Origin: Cellvibrio sp. PSBB023
GTDB taxonomy: Bacteria; Pseudomonadota; Gammaproteobacteria; Pseudomonadales; Cellvibrionaceae
Direction: 5' to 3'
Assembly: GCF_002007605.1 (NCBI RefSeq)
Contig: NZ_CP019799.1
Location: 682,001 to 746,000 of the forward strand
Length of the DNA stretch: 64,000 nt
The notes beneath the pieces were generated by a model. The model searched no databases. It saw nothing but the letters and a program-made list of their open reading frames with translations, and had not been told where the DNA came from. A program made the position numbers and the translations under genes. This document shows, piece by piece, positions 10,001 to 20,158 of this stretch (within the stretch, counting starts at the first letter, position 1; every line of letters begins with the position of its first letter).

Positions 10001-10029
10001 AACGGACAAGCATGCAGGCTTGTCCGTTT
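10001..10029. terminator. Bidirectional hairpin terminator between NERD helicase and tesA
   Basis: A perfect 11-bp inverted repeat (10001-10011 with 10018-10028) has a 6-base loop. A-rich sequence lies on the left and a short T run on the right, consistent with rho-independent termination on both strands between two convergent genes. Confidence 0.75.
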
Positions 10030-10099
10030 CAAGAAATAGTAATTGGCTCGTGGGGCGGTTGATCAGATATATGCTATTTCGACAGATTGTTTAGATATT

Positions 10100-10720
10100 T
10101 CAAATACTTTCTAAAACACTTAGCAACTCAGGCAGCACATTATTCACAATAATAGGTTGTGCTTCTGCCGTTGGGTGAATACCATCGCGTTGCATTAATT
10201 CTGCGTTTCCACCAATGCCCTCCAGTAAAAATGGCACCAATGCAATATCATTTTTTGTAGCTAATTTAGGGTAAAGCTCTTTAAATTGATTACTGTAACG
10301 CGCTCCATAATTTGGGGGAATTTGCATGCCGGTGAGTAATACTTTTGCATTGTATTTTTTGCTGGCATCAATCATGGATTGTAAGTTTTTCTCAAGCAGT
10401 TTGAGTGGTTGGCCACGCAGTGCGTCATTGCCTCCCAATTCTAAAATAACTACATGTGGCTGATGTTCGTTCAGTAGTGCCGGTAGGCGAGTATTTCCAC
10501 CTGAGCTTGTTTCGCCGCTCACGCTTGCGTTAATGATCTGTATATCTTTTTGCTTCGTTAATTCCTTCTCCAGCAAGCTGACCCAGCTTTTCTCTATGTC
10601 GATACCATAGCCTGCACTCAGGCTATCGCCCATGACCAGAATGGTTGTTTTTGGTTGGGCGTATGCATGACTGATGACAATTGTCAGGAGTAAAAACAGG
10701 TAAATCTTCAGTTTGTTCAT
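10100..10720 (-). CDS. tesA: Arylesterase / acyl-CoA thioesterase I (TesA, SGNH hydrolase)
   Basis: This periplasmic multifunctional esterase/thioesterase/lysophospholipase has 206 residues. It has a signal peptide of about 21 residues ending AYA. The SGNH blocks are all present: block I GDSLSAGYG (nucleophile Ser), block II Gly in SVSGETSSGG, block III ELGGNDALRG, and block V DGIHPTAEAQ with Asp and His. The start chosen is the ATG at 10720, which gives a clean signal peptide; an in-frame TTG three codons upstream is less likely. The gene is divergent from ybbA, the same tesA/ybbA/ybbP arrangement known in E. coli and pseudomonads. Confidence 0.95.
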   Translation of the reverse strand: MNKLKIYLFLLLTIVISHAYAQPKTTILVMGDSLSAGYGIDIEKSWVSLLEKELTKQKDIQIINASVSGETSSGGNTRLPALLNEHQPHVVILELGGNDALRGQPLKLLEKNLQSMIDASKKYNAKVLLTGMQIPPNYGARYSNQFKELYPKLATKNDIALVPFLLEGIGGNAELMQRDGIHPTAEAQPIIVNNVLPELLSVLESI

Positions 10721-10829
10721 GGTTATCAAAATCCTATGCCAATAGAATGGATGTATTGGTGTGTGAACTTACTTTTTGTCTGGGCTTGGTTGTCAGCCAG
10801 ATGACTCATTGGATAAAGGTTACTTAATT

Positions 10830-11513
10830 ATGTCTGTTGTTGCCATGGTTCAAGCAAATTCTGTTACCAAAGAAGTGAATACGCAGGAGGGTTCACTAAA
10901 GATCCTCCATCCTATTTCTATCACTGTGAATGCTGGCGAGTCTCTGGCAATAACGGGCGCATCGGGCTCTGGTAAGTCGACCTTGCTAGGCATTTTGGCT
11001 GGCTTGGATGTGCCTAGCAGCGGTGAAGTTATCCTGAATGGTCACAACCTTTCTTTGTTGGACGAGGAGGGGCGCGCAAAAGTTCGCGCAGGCAATGTGG
11101 GGTTTATTTTCCAGTCGTTTCAGTTGTTGCCGGGGTTGAGTGCGCATGAAAATGTGATGCTGCCTCTGGAGCTGCGTGGCGATAAGGCTGCGGACAGCAA
11201 GGCGCGCGAGTTTTTACAGCGTGTTGGTCTGGAGCAGCGCTTGCATCACTATCCACAACAATTGTCGGGTGGCGAGCAGCAGCGTGTTGCAATTGCGCGG
11301 GCGTTTGCCAGTGAGCCTAAGGTGCTGTTTGCCGATGAGCCTACGGGCAACCTTGATAGCGCAACGGGGGCGCGCATCATTGATTTGCTGTTTGAGTTAA
11401 ATCGCGCTCAGGGAACAACATTGGTCTTTATCACCCATGAAGAGCGATTGGCGCAGTTATGCCAGCGCCGCATTGAATTGGCAGCGGGTGCATTGGTGTC
11501 CGGGCAGGAGTAA
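10830..11513 (+). CDS. ybbA: ABC transporter ATP-binding protein (YbbA)
   Basis: This 227-residue ATPase belongs to the MacB/LolD-like class. It has Walker A GASGSGKST, the Q-loop FQSFQLLPGLS, the signature LSGGEQQRVAIARA and Walker B VLFADEPTGNLDS. In the family it powers an FtsX-like permease encoded next door; the substrate is unsettled. The start chosen is the ATG at 10830 with AAGG upstream; an in-frame TTG at 10776 would add 18 atypical residues. It is followed after 5 bases by the permease gene, so the two form an operon, and it is divergent from tesA. Confidence 0.95.
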   Translation: MSVVAMVQANSVTKEVNTQEGSLKILHPISITVNAGESLAITGASGSGKSTLLGILAGLDVPSSGEVILNGHNLSLLDEEGRAKVRAGNVGFIFQSFQLLPGLSAHENVMLPLELRGDKAADSKAREFLQRVGLEQRLHHYPQQLSGGEQQRVAIARAFASEPKVLFADEPTGNLDSATGARIIDLLFELNRAQGTTLVFITHEERLAQLCQRRIELAAGALVSGQE

Positions 11514-11518
11514 GTACG

Positions 11519-14017
11519 ATGAAACTGGCAATTAATTTATTGCGACGTAACTGGCGTAGTGGCGAGTTAAAGCTGTTGGGCTTTTCTTTGATGTTGGCTG
11601 TTGCGGTGTTGAGCGGCATTGCTATTTTCACCGATAGGCTGGAAACAACTCTGGTTAGCGAAAGCAATAGTGTATTGGGTGCAGATTATATTGTGCGCGG
11701 TTCCAGTCCACAGGATGCAGCTTGGGCTATAGAGGCGGATAAGGCTGCTATAAAACACACGCAATCAGCGTTATTTTCATCCATGGTGTTTGCTGGCGAT
11801 GAGATGCATTTGGCATCGGTAAAAGCGGTTGATCAAGGCTACCCATTGCGTGGTCACTTCGAGATTAGCAAGGTGCCTTTTGCGATGAATCCAGAAGACA
11901 TTCAGGTTGTCACTGGCATTCCTGCACCCGGTGAAGCCTGGGTTGATTCACGCCTCTTGCCATTATTGAAAATCGAGTTGGGTGATAAGGTGGCGGTGGG
12001 TGAATACGAATTACGTATCACCCACGTGTTAATTAGAGAGCCTGATAGTGCCAATCCATTTAGTATGACCGGTGCCCGGTTGATTATGAATTTTTCCGAT
12101 TTGGAAAAAACCCAAGTCGTGCAGCCAGGAAGTCGTGTGGATTATCAGTGGTTAATCGCCTCTGACGATAGCAGTCAGCTAAAAACCTTTGTTGATTACC
12201 TGAAGCCACAACTCAGTAAGCACCAACGACTGGTTGATATCAATTCCGCGCAAGAGCGAGTAGGGCGAACACTGGAGACTAGCAGGCAGTTTTTATTGTT
12301 GTCCGCGGTTATTGCCGTGTTGCTGGCAGGGGTTGCCATTGCAATAACCTCGCGTCAGTTTTCCGCGCGCCACACGGATCAAGTCGCTTTGATGAAAAGC
12401 CTGGGGGCGAGCGCGCAACGTATTCGTTCTCTCTATATATCCCAACTAGTGCTGCTTGGAATTATTGCTTCATTTATTGGCTTGTGTGCAGGCGAATTGC
12501 TGCAGCGTTCCGTTGCCGTCAGTTTGCAGCAGGCCTATCAAATCCGCTTGGGGAGTGCGACGTTTTACCCTTATGGGTTGAGTTTTTTTAGTGGCATTTT
12601 ATGTTTGGTATTTTTTGCATTGCCAGCACTGTGGCATTTGCCAGCGGTTCCCCCGCTAAAAATTCTTCGCCGTGAATTAGCGGTTAATATGCCTCAGGTA
12701 TGGCAACAGGGATTGCTTGCGTTATTGGCGGTGTTGACCTTGGTTATTTTATTTAGTCGGGATATAGAGCTGGCATTAAGTATCAGTGGTGCCTTGTTGG
12801 CTGTCATTCTTATCACTATTGCAGCGGCTTATGGTTTGTTGCTTCTGAGTAAAAAAATGGTGTTGCGCCTTGGTGGTTTCTGGCGCTTGGCATTTGCTAA
12901 TTTGCAGCGCCAGCGCGGTCAAAGTCTGGTGCAGATTTTAGTGTTTTCTATTGCCATCATGTTGTTGTTCACTTTAACCATTGTACGGACATCCTTGATC
13001 GAAGAGTGGAAGGTACAAGTACCCGATGAGGCGCCTAATCATTTTCTGGTGAATATTCCCCCTGCTGAATTAAATAGTGTGCAAGCAATATTGGCAGAAA
13101 ATCATGTGCGTCCGGAGCCGCTTTATCCGATGATGCGTGCCCGTTTAACCCATATCAACGGTGTGGAGACTACAGAAGAGCAGCGTTCTATTGCCAATGC
13201 CTTGCGGCGAGAATTAAATGTCACTTGGTCTGATAGCTTGGCGGAGGATAATAAAATCCTCACTGGCTTGTGGTGGGACAAATGGCAGCGCAGTCCAGCC
13301 AATTTGCCCGGCGTATCGGTGGAGGTAGAAACGGCTAAGGAAATTGGATTAAGCATTGGCGACAAATTGCAATTTTCATTTGGTGGTTTATTGCTTGATG
13401 CGGAGGTTGCCAGTTTCCGCAGTTTGGATTGGCGTAGCATGCGCCCTAATTTCTTTTTTATTTTTGAGCCAGGTTCGCTGGATTCCTATTCACCGACCTA
13501 TATCACCAGTATTTATTTGCCAGCCGATCAAAAATTCGTCATCAATAAGTTGTTGTTAGATCACCCTACTATTTTGGTAATGGAGTTAGATCGGATTATT
13601 GGGCAGATTCGCAGTATTGTTAATCAGGTGAGCGATGGGGTTTTATTGGTGCTCTGGTTGACATTGATTGGTGGTTGTCTGGTGTTGCTGGCAGCAGTGA
13701 TGGGCAGTATTGCCGCGCGCAAGCAGCAAGCAGGGCTATTGCGTGCGCTGGGTAGTCCGCGCCGGTTAATTGTGGGCAGTATTTGTGCTGAGTTTGCCAT
13801 ACTTGGGTTTTTGGCAGGACTAATCGCTATTATCGGCACTGAGATATTATTGATTAGCTTGCAAACATTTGTACTAAAGACGCCTATCCAACCTCACTAT
13901 GTGTATTGGCTGATATCGCCTCTCAGTGGCGCTGTGTTTGTCTCCGCATTGGGTTATATGTGTTGTCGCCACACGGTCACCACTCCACCCGCGGTGGTAC
14001 TACGCGAAGCCGCCTGA
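11519..14017 (+). CDS. ybbP: ABC transporter permease, FtsX/YbbP family
   Basis: This 832-residue inner-membrane protein is the partner of YbbA. It has an N-terminal transmembrane helix (about residues 20-40), a large periplasmic domain, then a cluster of helices from about 255. A second half repeats the pattern, ending with three FtsX-domain helices (about 710-825) that include RALGSPRRLIVGS. Length and the duplicated FtsX layout match YbbP. The ATG lies 5 bases after the ybbA stop. The role is probably export or extraction of an envelope compound; the substrate is not evident from sequence. Confidence 0.93.
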   Translation: MKLAINLLRRNWRSGELKLLGFSLMLAVAVLSGIAIFTDRLETTLVSESNSVLGADYIVRGSSPQDAAWAIEADKAAIKHTQSALFSSMVFAGDEMHLASVKAVDQGYPLRGHFEISKVPFAMNPEDIQVVTGIPAPGEAWVDSRLLPLLKIELGDKVAVGEYELRITHVLIREPDSANPFSMTGARLIMNFSDLEKTQVVQPGSRVDYQWLIASDDSSQLKTFVDYLKPQLSKHQRLVDINSAQERVGRTLETSRQFLLLSAVIAVLLAGVAIAITSRQFSARHTDQVALMKSLGASAQRIRSLYISQLVLLGIIASFIGLCAGELLQRSVAVSLQQAYQIRLGSATFYPYGLSFFSGILCLVFFALPALWHLPAVPPLKILRRELAVNMPQVWQQGLLALLAVLTLVILFSRDIELALSISGALLAVILITIAAAYGLLLLSKKMVLRLGGFWRLAFANLQRQRGQSLVQILVFSIAIMLLFTLTIVRTSLIEEWKVQVPDEAPNHFLVNIPPAELNSVQAILAENHVRPEPLYPMMRARLTHINGVETTEEQRSIANALRRELNVTWSDSLAEDNKILTGLWWDKWQRSPANLPGVSVEVETAKEIGLSIGDKLQFSFGGLLLDAEVASFRSLDWRSMRPNFFFIFEPGSLDSYSPTYITSIYLPADQKFVINKLLLDHPTILVMELDRIIGQIRSIVNQVSDGVLLVLWLTLIGGCLVLLAAVMGSIAARKQQAGLLRALGSPRRLIVGSICAEFAILGFLAGLIAIIGTEILLISLQTFVLKTPIQPHYVYWLISPLSGAVFVSALGYMCCRHTVTTPPAVVLREAA

Positions 14018-14136
14018 TAATACGCGCACTATATCCGGATTCGGCAAGGCTCATTGTATAATGGCCTTGTCAATTCATCTCTGGATGCACCAGATTTGCC
14101 CTGTTAGCTACCTCACTACCTGCCCAGACATTCACT

Positions 14137-15525
14137 ATGAAACCTGCACCGAAACTTGTGCCGCAAAGCCGTGTATTAGATAAAGGCATTTGGGGCATGA
14201 GTCGCCCCATGTTTATTGATCAAGCAGTGACCTATACCATCCCATTGGTTGATATGTACTTTCTGAGCCGAGTCTCCGACAACGCAGCAGCAGCTGTTGG
14301 GGCAATCACGCCATTAGTTTTTGTCGCCAATGCATTTTTGATCGTGAGCGCCTTTGCCGGTGCAAGTATCGCGAGTCAACGCATAGGCGCTAATGATTAC
14401 CAGCGCGGCAATGCCACTATTGCCGCTTATGCGATTTTTGTCGTCATACTTGCGCTGATTGTTGCATTAGCCGTTAATCATGGTGGTCCTTGGGTTGCTT
14501 CGGCTATGTCGTTGAGTAGCGAGGTGGAGCAGCATGCGCGCACCTATTTGTCCATTATTGGCTGGATGGTAGCGCTCTGGGGTTGCCGTGTTATTTATCA
14601 AACTATTTTGAATATATACGGCGAGCCGCAATGGAACACCTATAGCAATATCATTCTATTCGTCGCCAATGTGATTGGCTGTTCCATCGCGGTTTATGGC
14701 TTTATGGGAATTCCTCCCATGGGTGTTAAAGGCGTTGCTGTAGCAAGTGTTATTGCTGCGGGTTGTAGTTTGTTGTTTGTTGCTCTTATTGTGCATGTGA
14801 AATTGCGAATTCACATTCCGCTTGGTGAGGGCTGGAAGCAGTTTGGTGTTCTTATTACGCCTGTACTGATGATTGCGGCTCCGTCCATACTTGAGCCTAT
14901 GTCTTTTCAGGCATATATGATTGCACTCAACTGGATTGCGGCAGAGGTTGGTGATCTTGCATTAAAAGTAAAAGTGTATGCGTACAATACTTTTCTATTC
15001 TGTTTAATGATTTCGGTAGCCATTGGCATGGCGACAGAGGCAATCATTGCTCAACGCGTTGGCCGTAAAGAATTCGCGTTGGTCGATCAACAATTGAAGC
15101 AGAGTTTAACAATATCCTTGATCGGCACCAGTTTATTAGCCTTGTGTTGGCTGGTGTTTAATCAACCGATTTTGAAATTGTTTAGCAGTGATCCTGAGGT
15201 GATCGCTATCGGCTTTTGGGCATTTCTATTGAGTTTCCTGGCAGAGCCTTGGCGCACGGTTAACATCACCGTTGGTAGTGCGCTACGCTGTACGGGCGAT
15301 GCCGCGTTTACATCAATTTCCAGCATTGGCGTCATTTGGCTATTCTCTGTCCCTTTTGCCTATGTACTGGCAATTCCCTTGGGGATGGGGCTATATGGTT
15401 TGTTAATAGCGGCTATATCTGATGAATTCGTACGCGCCTTGATAAAACGCTGGCGCTGGAGGCAGGGGAAATGGATGCATACAGGGGTTGCAGCGCGGGA
15501 GGCACGTTTGACGATTTCTGAATAA
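14137..15525 (+). CDS. MATE family efflux transporter
   Basis: This 462-residue integral membrane protein has about 12 hydrophobic helices in two related halves, the usual size and layout of multidrug and toxic compound extrusion proteins. Such proteins use Na+ or H+ gradients to export drugs or metabolites. It carries segments such as SRPMFIDQAVTYTIPLVDMY near the N-terminus and EPWRTVNITVGSALRCTGD in the second half, which fit the family's helix 7-11 region. The gene stands alone, 119 bases after ybbP. The substrate cannot be predicted. Confidence 0.88.
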   Translation: MKPAPKLVPQSRVLDKGIWGMSRPMFIDQAVTYTIPLVDMYFLSRVSDNAAAAVGAITPLVFVANAFLIVSAFAGASIASQRIGANDYQRGNATIAAYAIFVVILALIVALAVNHGGPWVASAMSLSSEVEQHARTYLSIIGWMVALWGCRVIYQTILNIYGEPQWNTYSNIILFVANVIGCSIAVYGFMGIPPMGVKGVAVASVIAAGCSLLFVALIVHVKLRIHIPLGEGWKQFGVLITPVLMIAAPSILEPMSFQAYMIALNWIAAEVGDLALKVKVYAYNTFLFCLMISVAIGMATEAIIAQRVGRKEFALVDQQLKQSLTISLIGTSLLALCWLVFNQPILKLFSSDPEVIAIGFWAFLLSFLAEPWRTVNITVGSALRCTGDAAFTSISSIGVIWLFSVPFAYVLAIPLGMGLYGLLIAAISDEFVRALIKRWRWRQGKWMHTGVAAREARLTISE

Positions 15526-15810
15526 CTTTCTCTCCTTGATAAATCATCGCCTCTGAGCAAATTGCCTGCATCTGAATATTGTGCTGTACCTGTAAAATGA
15601 ACCGGTAGCGGATAGCCCACCGTAAATCTTCCGCGAAGTGTGAATAGAAGACTAGTTGTTGTCGAGTAATATCGGATAATATTCACACAATAATACATTC
15701 AGGATTGTTGCTTCTATCCTCTAGTGTTTTGGACCTGCACTTATCAATACCATTGAAATTGGATGTTCAAAATTTCCCTGAGATTTTCAAAATTATTCAG
15801 GAACATAATA

Positions 15811-18111
15811 ATGCTTGCTGCTGTTGGCCAATCGCGATTTCGTTATGAAATTCTTGTTTTCTTTGCTGTGTTGCTCCTCGGCGCCTTGGTGCGATTTTAT
15901 GCACTTGGATCTGTCCCTGCCGGATTAAACCAGGATGAAGCATCAATGGGTTACGATGCCTATGCATTATTGCATTATGGCGCGGATCGTAATGGAATGC
16001 ATAATCCTGTGCAGATGATCGCCTGGGGTAGTGGGCAAAATGCGTTGCAAGCATACGCAACAATTCCCTTCATTGCGCTATTTGATTTAAGCGTATTCAG
16101 TATTCGTCTGGTTCCCGCATTATTTGGTGTGTTCTGCCTTGCGCTTTTTTATTGGGTAGCTAGAAGAATTGCCGGTCCCAAGCTGGCTGTGGTAGCGCTA
16201 TTTATCCTAGCGATTAGCCCTTGGCATATTGTGTTGAGTCGGTGGGCACTTGAATCCAATTTTTTGCCCGGCACTATGTTGGTTGCAATGGCACTTTTGA
16301 TTTTTGCGCAAGAGCGCCCTCGCTTGCTGTATTTATCCTTTGCATTTTTTGCTGTTTCACTTTATGCCTATTCCACTGCCTATGCATTTGTGCCAGTGTT
16401 TTTCCTGATGTACGGTATCTATGCCTTGTGGCATAGGATTTACAGCATCAAGGATTGGATAATAGCGTGCAGTGTTTTTGCCGTGGTTGCAGCACCGATA
16501 ATGCTCTTTGTGATTGTTAATCTATTCAAGCTGGAAACTATTGATTTGAGATTATTCAGTGTGCCGCGTATGCCAGGCGAAGCGCGTTATACCCATATGA
16601 CCTCTTTTTTTAGTAATGAATTCTGGGGTGAGCTGGCAAAGAATTTCCATCGTGTAATTGAAATCCTATTTATCCAGTTTAATGATCGGGAAACGCAAAG
16701 CAGCGTGAAAGATATTGGAACTGTTTATGCATTCAGCATCCCATTTTTGTTTATTGGGCTCATTTTGTTTTTTCGGGATCTTTGGAGAGAAAAACGAGCG
16801 TCCGCAAAAATGCCAATCCTGCTGTGGTTAATTGCTGCATTAGGTGTGGCAATATTAAGCTGGCCAGCAGTGCATCGCATGAACCTGGTTTTCTTTCCAC
16901 TCATCCTGTTGATTGCTTACGGCGTACGCGCGGTTTGGTTAAAAAGCAATGTAATTTTTGCGGTGATTATGTTGGTTTATCTCGGGTTGTTTGTCCGTTT
17001 TGAGAAGGTTTACTTTACTGAATATGCTGAAGAGGTTGGCGCATTCTTTTTTGAATCTTACACGGATGCAGTGGGTTACGCGTATAAGCACGCTGATGTC
17101 TCGCACACATTGTATGTGAGTGACAACCTTAATCAACCCTACATTCATGTCCTTTTTGTTACCAAATACGATGTAAAGGATTATATTTCCACTGTTGATA
17201 TACCTAATCGCAGCGATGCGTTCCAGATAGTTAAATCGTTTGGTCGCTTTGTATTTGGAGTGCAAACTCCGCAGGCCGCTGAGGGTAAAGTCATTGTTGC
17301 ACGCAATGATGAAGCCCGGCGTTTCCCGCAGGAGCGATATATTGCTAAAGCCTTTAAAAATTACACTGCCTTATTTAATCGCGATTATTACGGTTTAAAT
17401 GCGGATGGTGATCCGGTTTCCCAAAGTAATAAATTTGAATTGGTAAATCCTGCGGTTTCTAACGATCAAATCACTCTGATTAAACCGGAAGCGCTTGCCA
17501 GTGTTTCCAATGTGAGTTTTCAAGCTTTTTATTCACCGGATAAAGCAGGAAAGTTGCCATTTAATATTGCAGATAACAAGTTGGTAATTGACGCAGAGCA
17601 ATTGCCTGAAGGCATTAATAAAATAATTGTTGTAAGTAAATTACTGAATAGCGAAGTTGATTCTACCCAGTTTTTCCTTGTCTTTAAGTCCAGTGAAAGT
17701 TTGTCCTTACTCGATCTGGAACGTTTACATGGAGCCCAGAGTTTTGGTGCACTTGAAAAGAATCGAGCTTATGAAGGCAGCGTGTTTACCCATGAGGAAT
17801 TTGCAATACCCTGGGGTTTTGGGGCTCATGCAGATAGCAGTTATGCTTACGAGTTGCCGGTACCAATGGCGTCGCTGGAAATTACTGTGGCAATGTCGCA
17901 AGCCAGTGGTAATTGTGGTGATGGTGCTGTGTTTGAAATTTGGGGCAACGGCACCCCACTGGTTAATGCTGATCTTGCGCCCGCACAATCGCGCAAACTG
18001 TTGGTGGATTTGAAAGGCATTAATGCCCTGGAGTTTAAAACTTATATGAAGGAGTCACCGCATTGCGACCACACCAACTGGATCGCTCCTGTTTTTACCC
18101 TCGCTAAATAA
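15811..18111 (+). CDS. GT39/ArnT-like membrane glycosyltransferase with C-terminal NPCBM domain
   Basis: This 766-residue protein uses a polyprenyl-phosphate sugar donor. The N-terminal about 420 residues are a GT-C fold: many transmembrane helices and an acidic loop after helix 1 with LNQDEASMGYDAY, the position of the catalytic Asp/Glu in GT39/GT83 enzymes. A soluble region follows. The last about 110 residues (GFGAHADSSYAYELP...HCDHTNWIAP) match the NPCBM/NEW2 carbohydrate-binding module. The start at 15811 has AGGAA 7 bases upstream; an in-frame ATG at 15763 would add 16 residues but lacks a clear site. The product probably decorates envelope polysaccharide, lipid A or protein. GT-C assignment is firm; acceptor unknown. 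Confidence 0.85.
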   Translation: MLAAVGQSRFRYEILVFFAVLLLGALVRFYALGSVPAGLNQDEASMGYDAYALLHYGADRNGMHNPVQMIAWGSGQNALQAYATIPFIALFDLSVFSIRLVPALFGVFCLALFYWVARRIAGPKLAVVALFILAISPWHIVLSRWALESNFLPGTMLVAMALLIFAQERPRLLYLSFAFFAVSLYAYSTAYAFVPVFFLMYGIYALWHRIYSIKDWIIACSVFAVVAAPIMLFVIVNLFKLETIDLRLFSVPRMPGEARYTHMTSFFSNEFWGELAKNFHRVIEILFIQFNDRETQSSVKDIGTVYAFSIPFLFIGLILFFRDLWREKRASAKMPILLWLIAALGVAILSWPAVHRMNLVFFPLILLIAYGVRAVWLKSNVIFAVIMLVYLGLFVRFEKVYFTEYAEEVGAFFFESYTDAVGYAYKHADVSHTLYVSDNLNQPYIHVLFVTKYDVKDYISTVDIPNRSDAFQIVKSFGRFVFGVQTPQAAEGKVIVARNDEARRFPQERYIAKAFKNYTALFNRDYYGLNADGDPVSQSNKFELVNPAVSNDQITLIKPEALASVSNVSFQAFYSPDKAGKLPFNIADNKLVIDAEQLPEGINKIIVVSKLLNSEVDSTQFFLVFKSSESLSLLDLERLHGAQSFGALEKNRAYEGSVFTHEEFAIPWGFGAHADSSYAYELPVPMASLEITVAMSQASGNCGDGAVFEIWGNGTPLVNADLAPAQSRKLLVDLKGINALEFKTYMKESPHCDHTNWIAPVFTLAK

Positions 18112-18131
18112 TTTTTCTCTACAAGTAAAAA

Positions 18132-18161
18132 TAAAAATGTCCTCAGATGAGGGCATTTTTA
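18132..18161. terminator. Bidirectional hairpin terminator between two GT-C genes
   Basis: A 13-bp stem (18132-18144 with 18149-18161, one G-T pair) has a 4-base loop flanked by A and T runs. It lies between the convergent glycosyltransferase genes and would serve both. Confidence 0.85.
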
Positions 18162-18193
18162 TTTTCCATTTATTTTCTTCTGCAGTCCCGGCG

Positions 18194-20158
18194 CTAGATT
18201 CCCAATATAAAGAAAAAATTGGATATGATGAAAATAATCGCTATCAGTAATCCAATATTCGCCAGACGTACTGCTCCGATGCGATGGAAATTGGTGATGC
18301 TGCTCGCATACAAAATGCAGTAGGGAATTAATATCGGCAGAATGTAACGGAAATCAATGTTTACCGGGAATGTCATTCTCATGTAAGTCACACCGGCAAC
18401 TAACAACAGGCCGGTGAGTAATATCACTGTTTGCCGTTTAAATTCTTCTCGCTGCATATGATAGAGGCCAAATAAAATGTAGGTGCTCATAAGCACTGCT
18501 AACAAGCTGGAAATAACCGCGGCATTTTTTGCTAACATGCTGCTGTAACCAAACTCGCCGAATAATCCGGTTTTACCTTGGTAGTTCATGAAATACTGGC
18601 GGCCTTTTTCATCTTCCCATGGAGACGTAAACGGTTCGGTAATAAATGTTTTCATATCAAACCAGACAAAATTCTGCGCTGCATTACCAACGCGAAGTGC
18701 GGAAGAAACATTGTTGATGTTGTCAATATACAGTTGGTCGCGTTTGCCTTGCAGCTTTAACAATAGCCCTGGGCCTACTGTGATTGCCAGTGATAGCAAT
18801 ACTATCAAGCCGGGTACAATGGCCAGTTTTAAATAGTAAACCCATTCTCTGGATTTGATCATTTTGGCGAGGCCGATAACGCCAATAACCGCAATCAGTA
18901 TTTCCCCGTTTGCTTTGGTCAGGGTAGTAAGTGCCGTTAATATACTGGCAATCAGCAGGTCGCGTTTGCCATCACTGCTAAACCAGCGTGCAATGTAGTA
19001 GGTGCCAGCAGCAAAAAGGAAATAGAGCAGCGGATCATTGCCGATGCGTACTGAGTGAATAACGCTTGATGGCCATAATACAAACATCGCACCGATTACG
19101 ATGAATAAATGCTGCTCCGTGATTGCCCATGTTTTTGTCGCAGCACAGGAAGATAGGGCAGGCTCCGGTTTTTTATTTGCTGATAATAATTGTATAAATT
19201 TTGAATTCAGGTGTTTTCCATATTCCTTCGATCTTCTAACTGGTACGGAAGCAATTGTTGCTTGCAGTGGTACGGAAGAAGCAGGGGGGCTGTGGGTGAT
19301 ATTTAAAAATTGTTTAATCAATAACAAGCCAAAATATACAAATCCCATTGAATAGGCCAAGCATAACAACTGCTGGATACGTTGTGCCTCCTGATTGCTG
19401 ATCGGCCCAAATGCTCGTGTTATTTTAAGTACGATGGCCCCGGTGTAGTAGTAAAGTGGAGGATGGAAGTAGGCACCATCGGTTGCCTTTTCCAGCGCAG
19501 GTGGCAGCCAATGTACTGCGAGGTATTCCGAGTATTCCAGATGTTCTTCTTGATCATGGGTACGGGTGTCGGGTGGGGTAATACTGAAATAAAATAAACG
19601 TATAAATAACGCTGCAATTAGCAAAATTTTAAATGCAAAGCTTAGTCTTGCCTTTAATATTAATAAGGATATTGTTAGCCCCATGAGGGCTATCATTAGT
19701 TTGTTTAAGTTTTCTGCATACAGTGATTTCAAGTTGATGCCCATCATTCCTCCTGTATCAGAAAAAATGATCTCGATCTTGTTCTCTCCATTTTTAAGGT
19801 GATCTTTCAGATCTAATATAAAACCATTTCTATAATCCCTGCGTCCTGATTCAGGTATATGGCTTATATCAACCAGATTGTTGTTAATTGATAGGCTAGA
19901 GATTTCATCGTCAGGAATAATCTGCAATTTTGTGCTGCTTATGCTATTTTTGTAAGCAATTCCTTCAAGCTTATAAATTCCACTTTCCTGTGATTGCTTG
20001 TGGACGGGGAAATCTATTTTAGATGTATTTCCTGACGGTGTAGTAATCGAAAAGTCACTATATTGCAGTTGAATTTTATTTATTAAAAAGGCAACAGTAA
20101 TAATAGATATCCCTAAAAAAATCAGGGCGCTTAAAAAAAATACATTCGTTTTTTGCAT
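18194..20158 (-). CDS. GT-C fold membrane glycosyltransferase (ArnT/PMT-like) with extracytoplasmic insertion
   Basis: This 654-residue membrane protein has one N-terminal helix (about 8-28), then a soluble strand-rich segment of about 120 residues. About ten further helices follow; an early loop carries ITPPDTRTHDQEEHLEYSEY, the acidic motif expected of GT39-type enzymes, and a later loop carries FHPPLYYYTG. These are hallmarks of polyprenyl-phosphate-dependent transferases. The start at 20158 is an ATG preceded by GGAAAGG; an in-frame TTG at 20176 is less likely. The early soluble insertion is unlike canonical ArnT. A role in surface glycan synthesis is inferred; donor and acceptor are unknown. 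Confidence 0.75.
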   Translation of the reverse strand: MQKTNVFFLSALIFLGISIITVAFLINKIQLQYSDFSITTPSGNTSKIDFPVHKQSQESGIYKLEGIAYKNSISSTKLQIIPDDEISSLSINNNLVDISHIPESGRRDYRNGFILDLKDHLKNGENKIEIIFSDTGGMMGINLKSLYAENLNKLMIALMGLTISLLILKARLSFAFKILLIAALFIRLFYFSITPPDTRTHDQEEHLEYSEYLAVHWLPPALEKATDGAYFHPPLYYYTGAIVLKITRAFGPISNQEAQRIQQLLCLAYSMGFVYFGLLLIKQFLNITHSPPASSVPLQATIASVPVRRSKEYGKHLNSKFIQLLSANKKPEPALSSCAATKTWAITEQHLFIVIGAMFVLWPSSVIHSVRIGNDPLLYFLFAAGTYYIARWFSSDGKRDLLIASILTALTTLTKANGEILIAVIGVIGLAKMIKSREWVYYLKLAIVPGLIVLLSLAITVGPGLLLKLQGKRDQLYIDNINNVSSALRVGNAAQNFVWFDMKTFITEPFTSPWEDEKGRQYFMNYQGKTGLFGEFGYSSMLAKNAAVISSLLAVLMSTYILFGLYHMQREEFKRQTVILLTGLLLVAGVTYMRMTFPVNIDFRYILPILIPYCILYASSITNFHRIGAVRLANIGLLIAIIFIISNFFFILGI

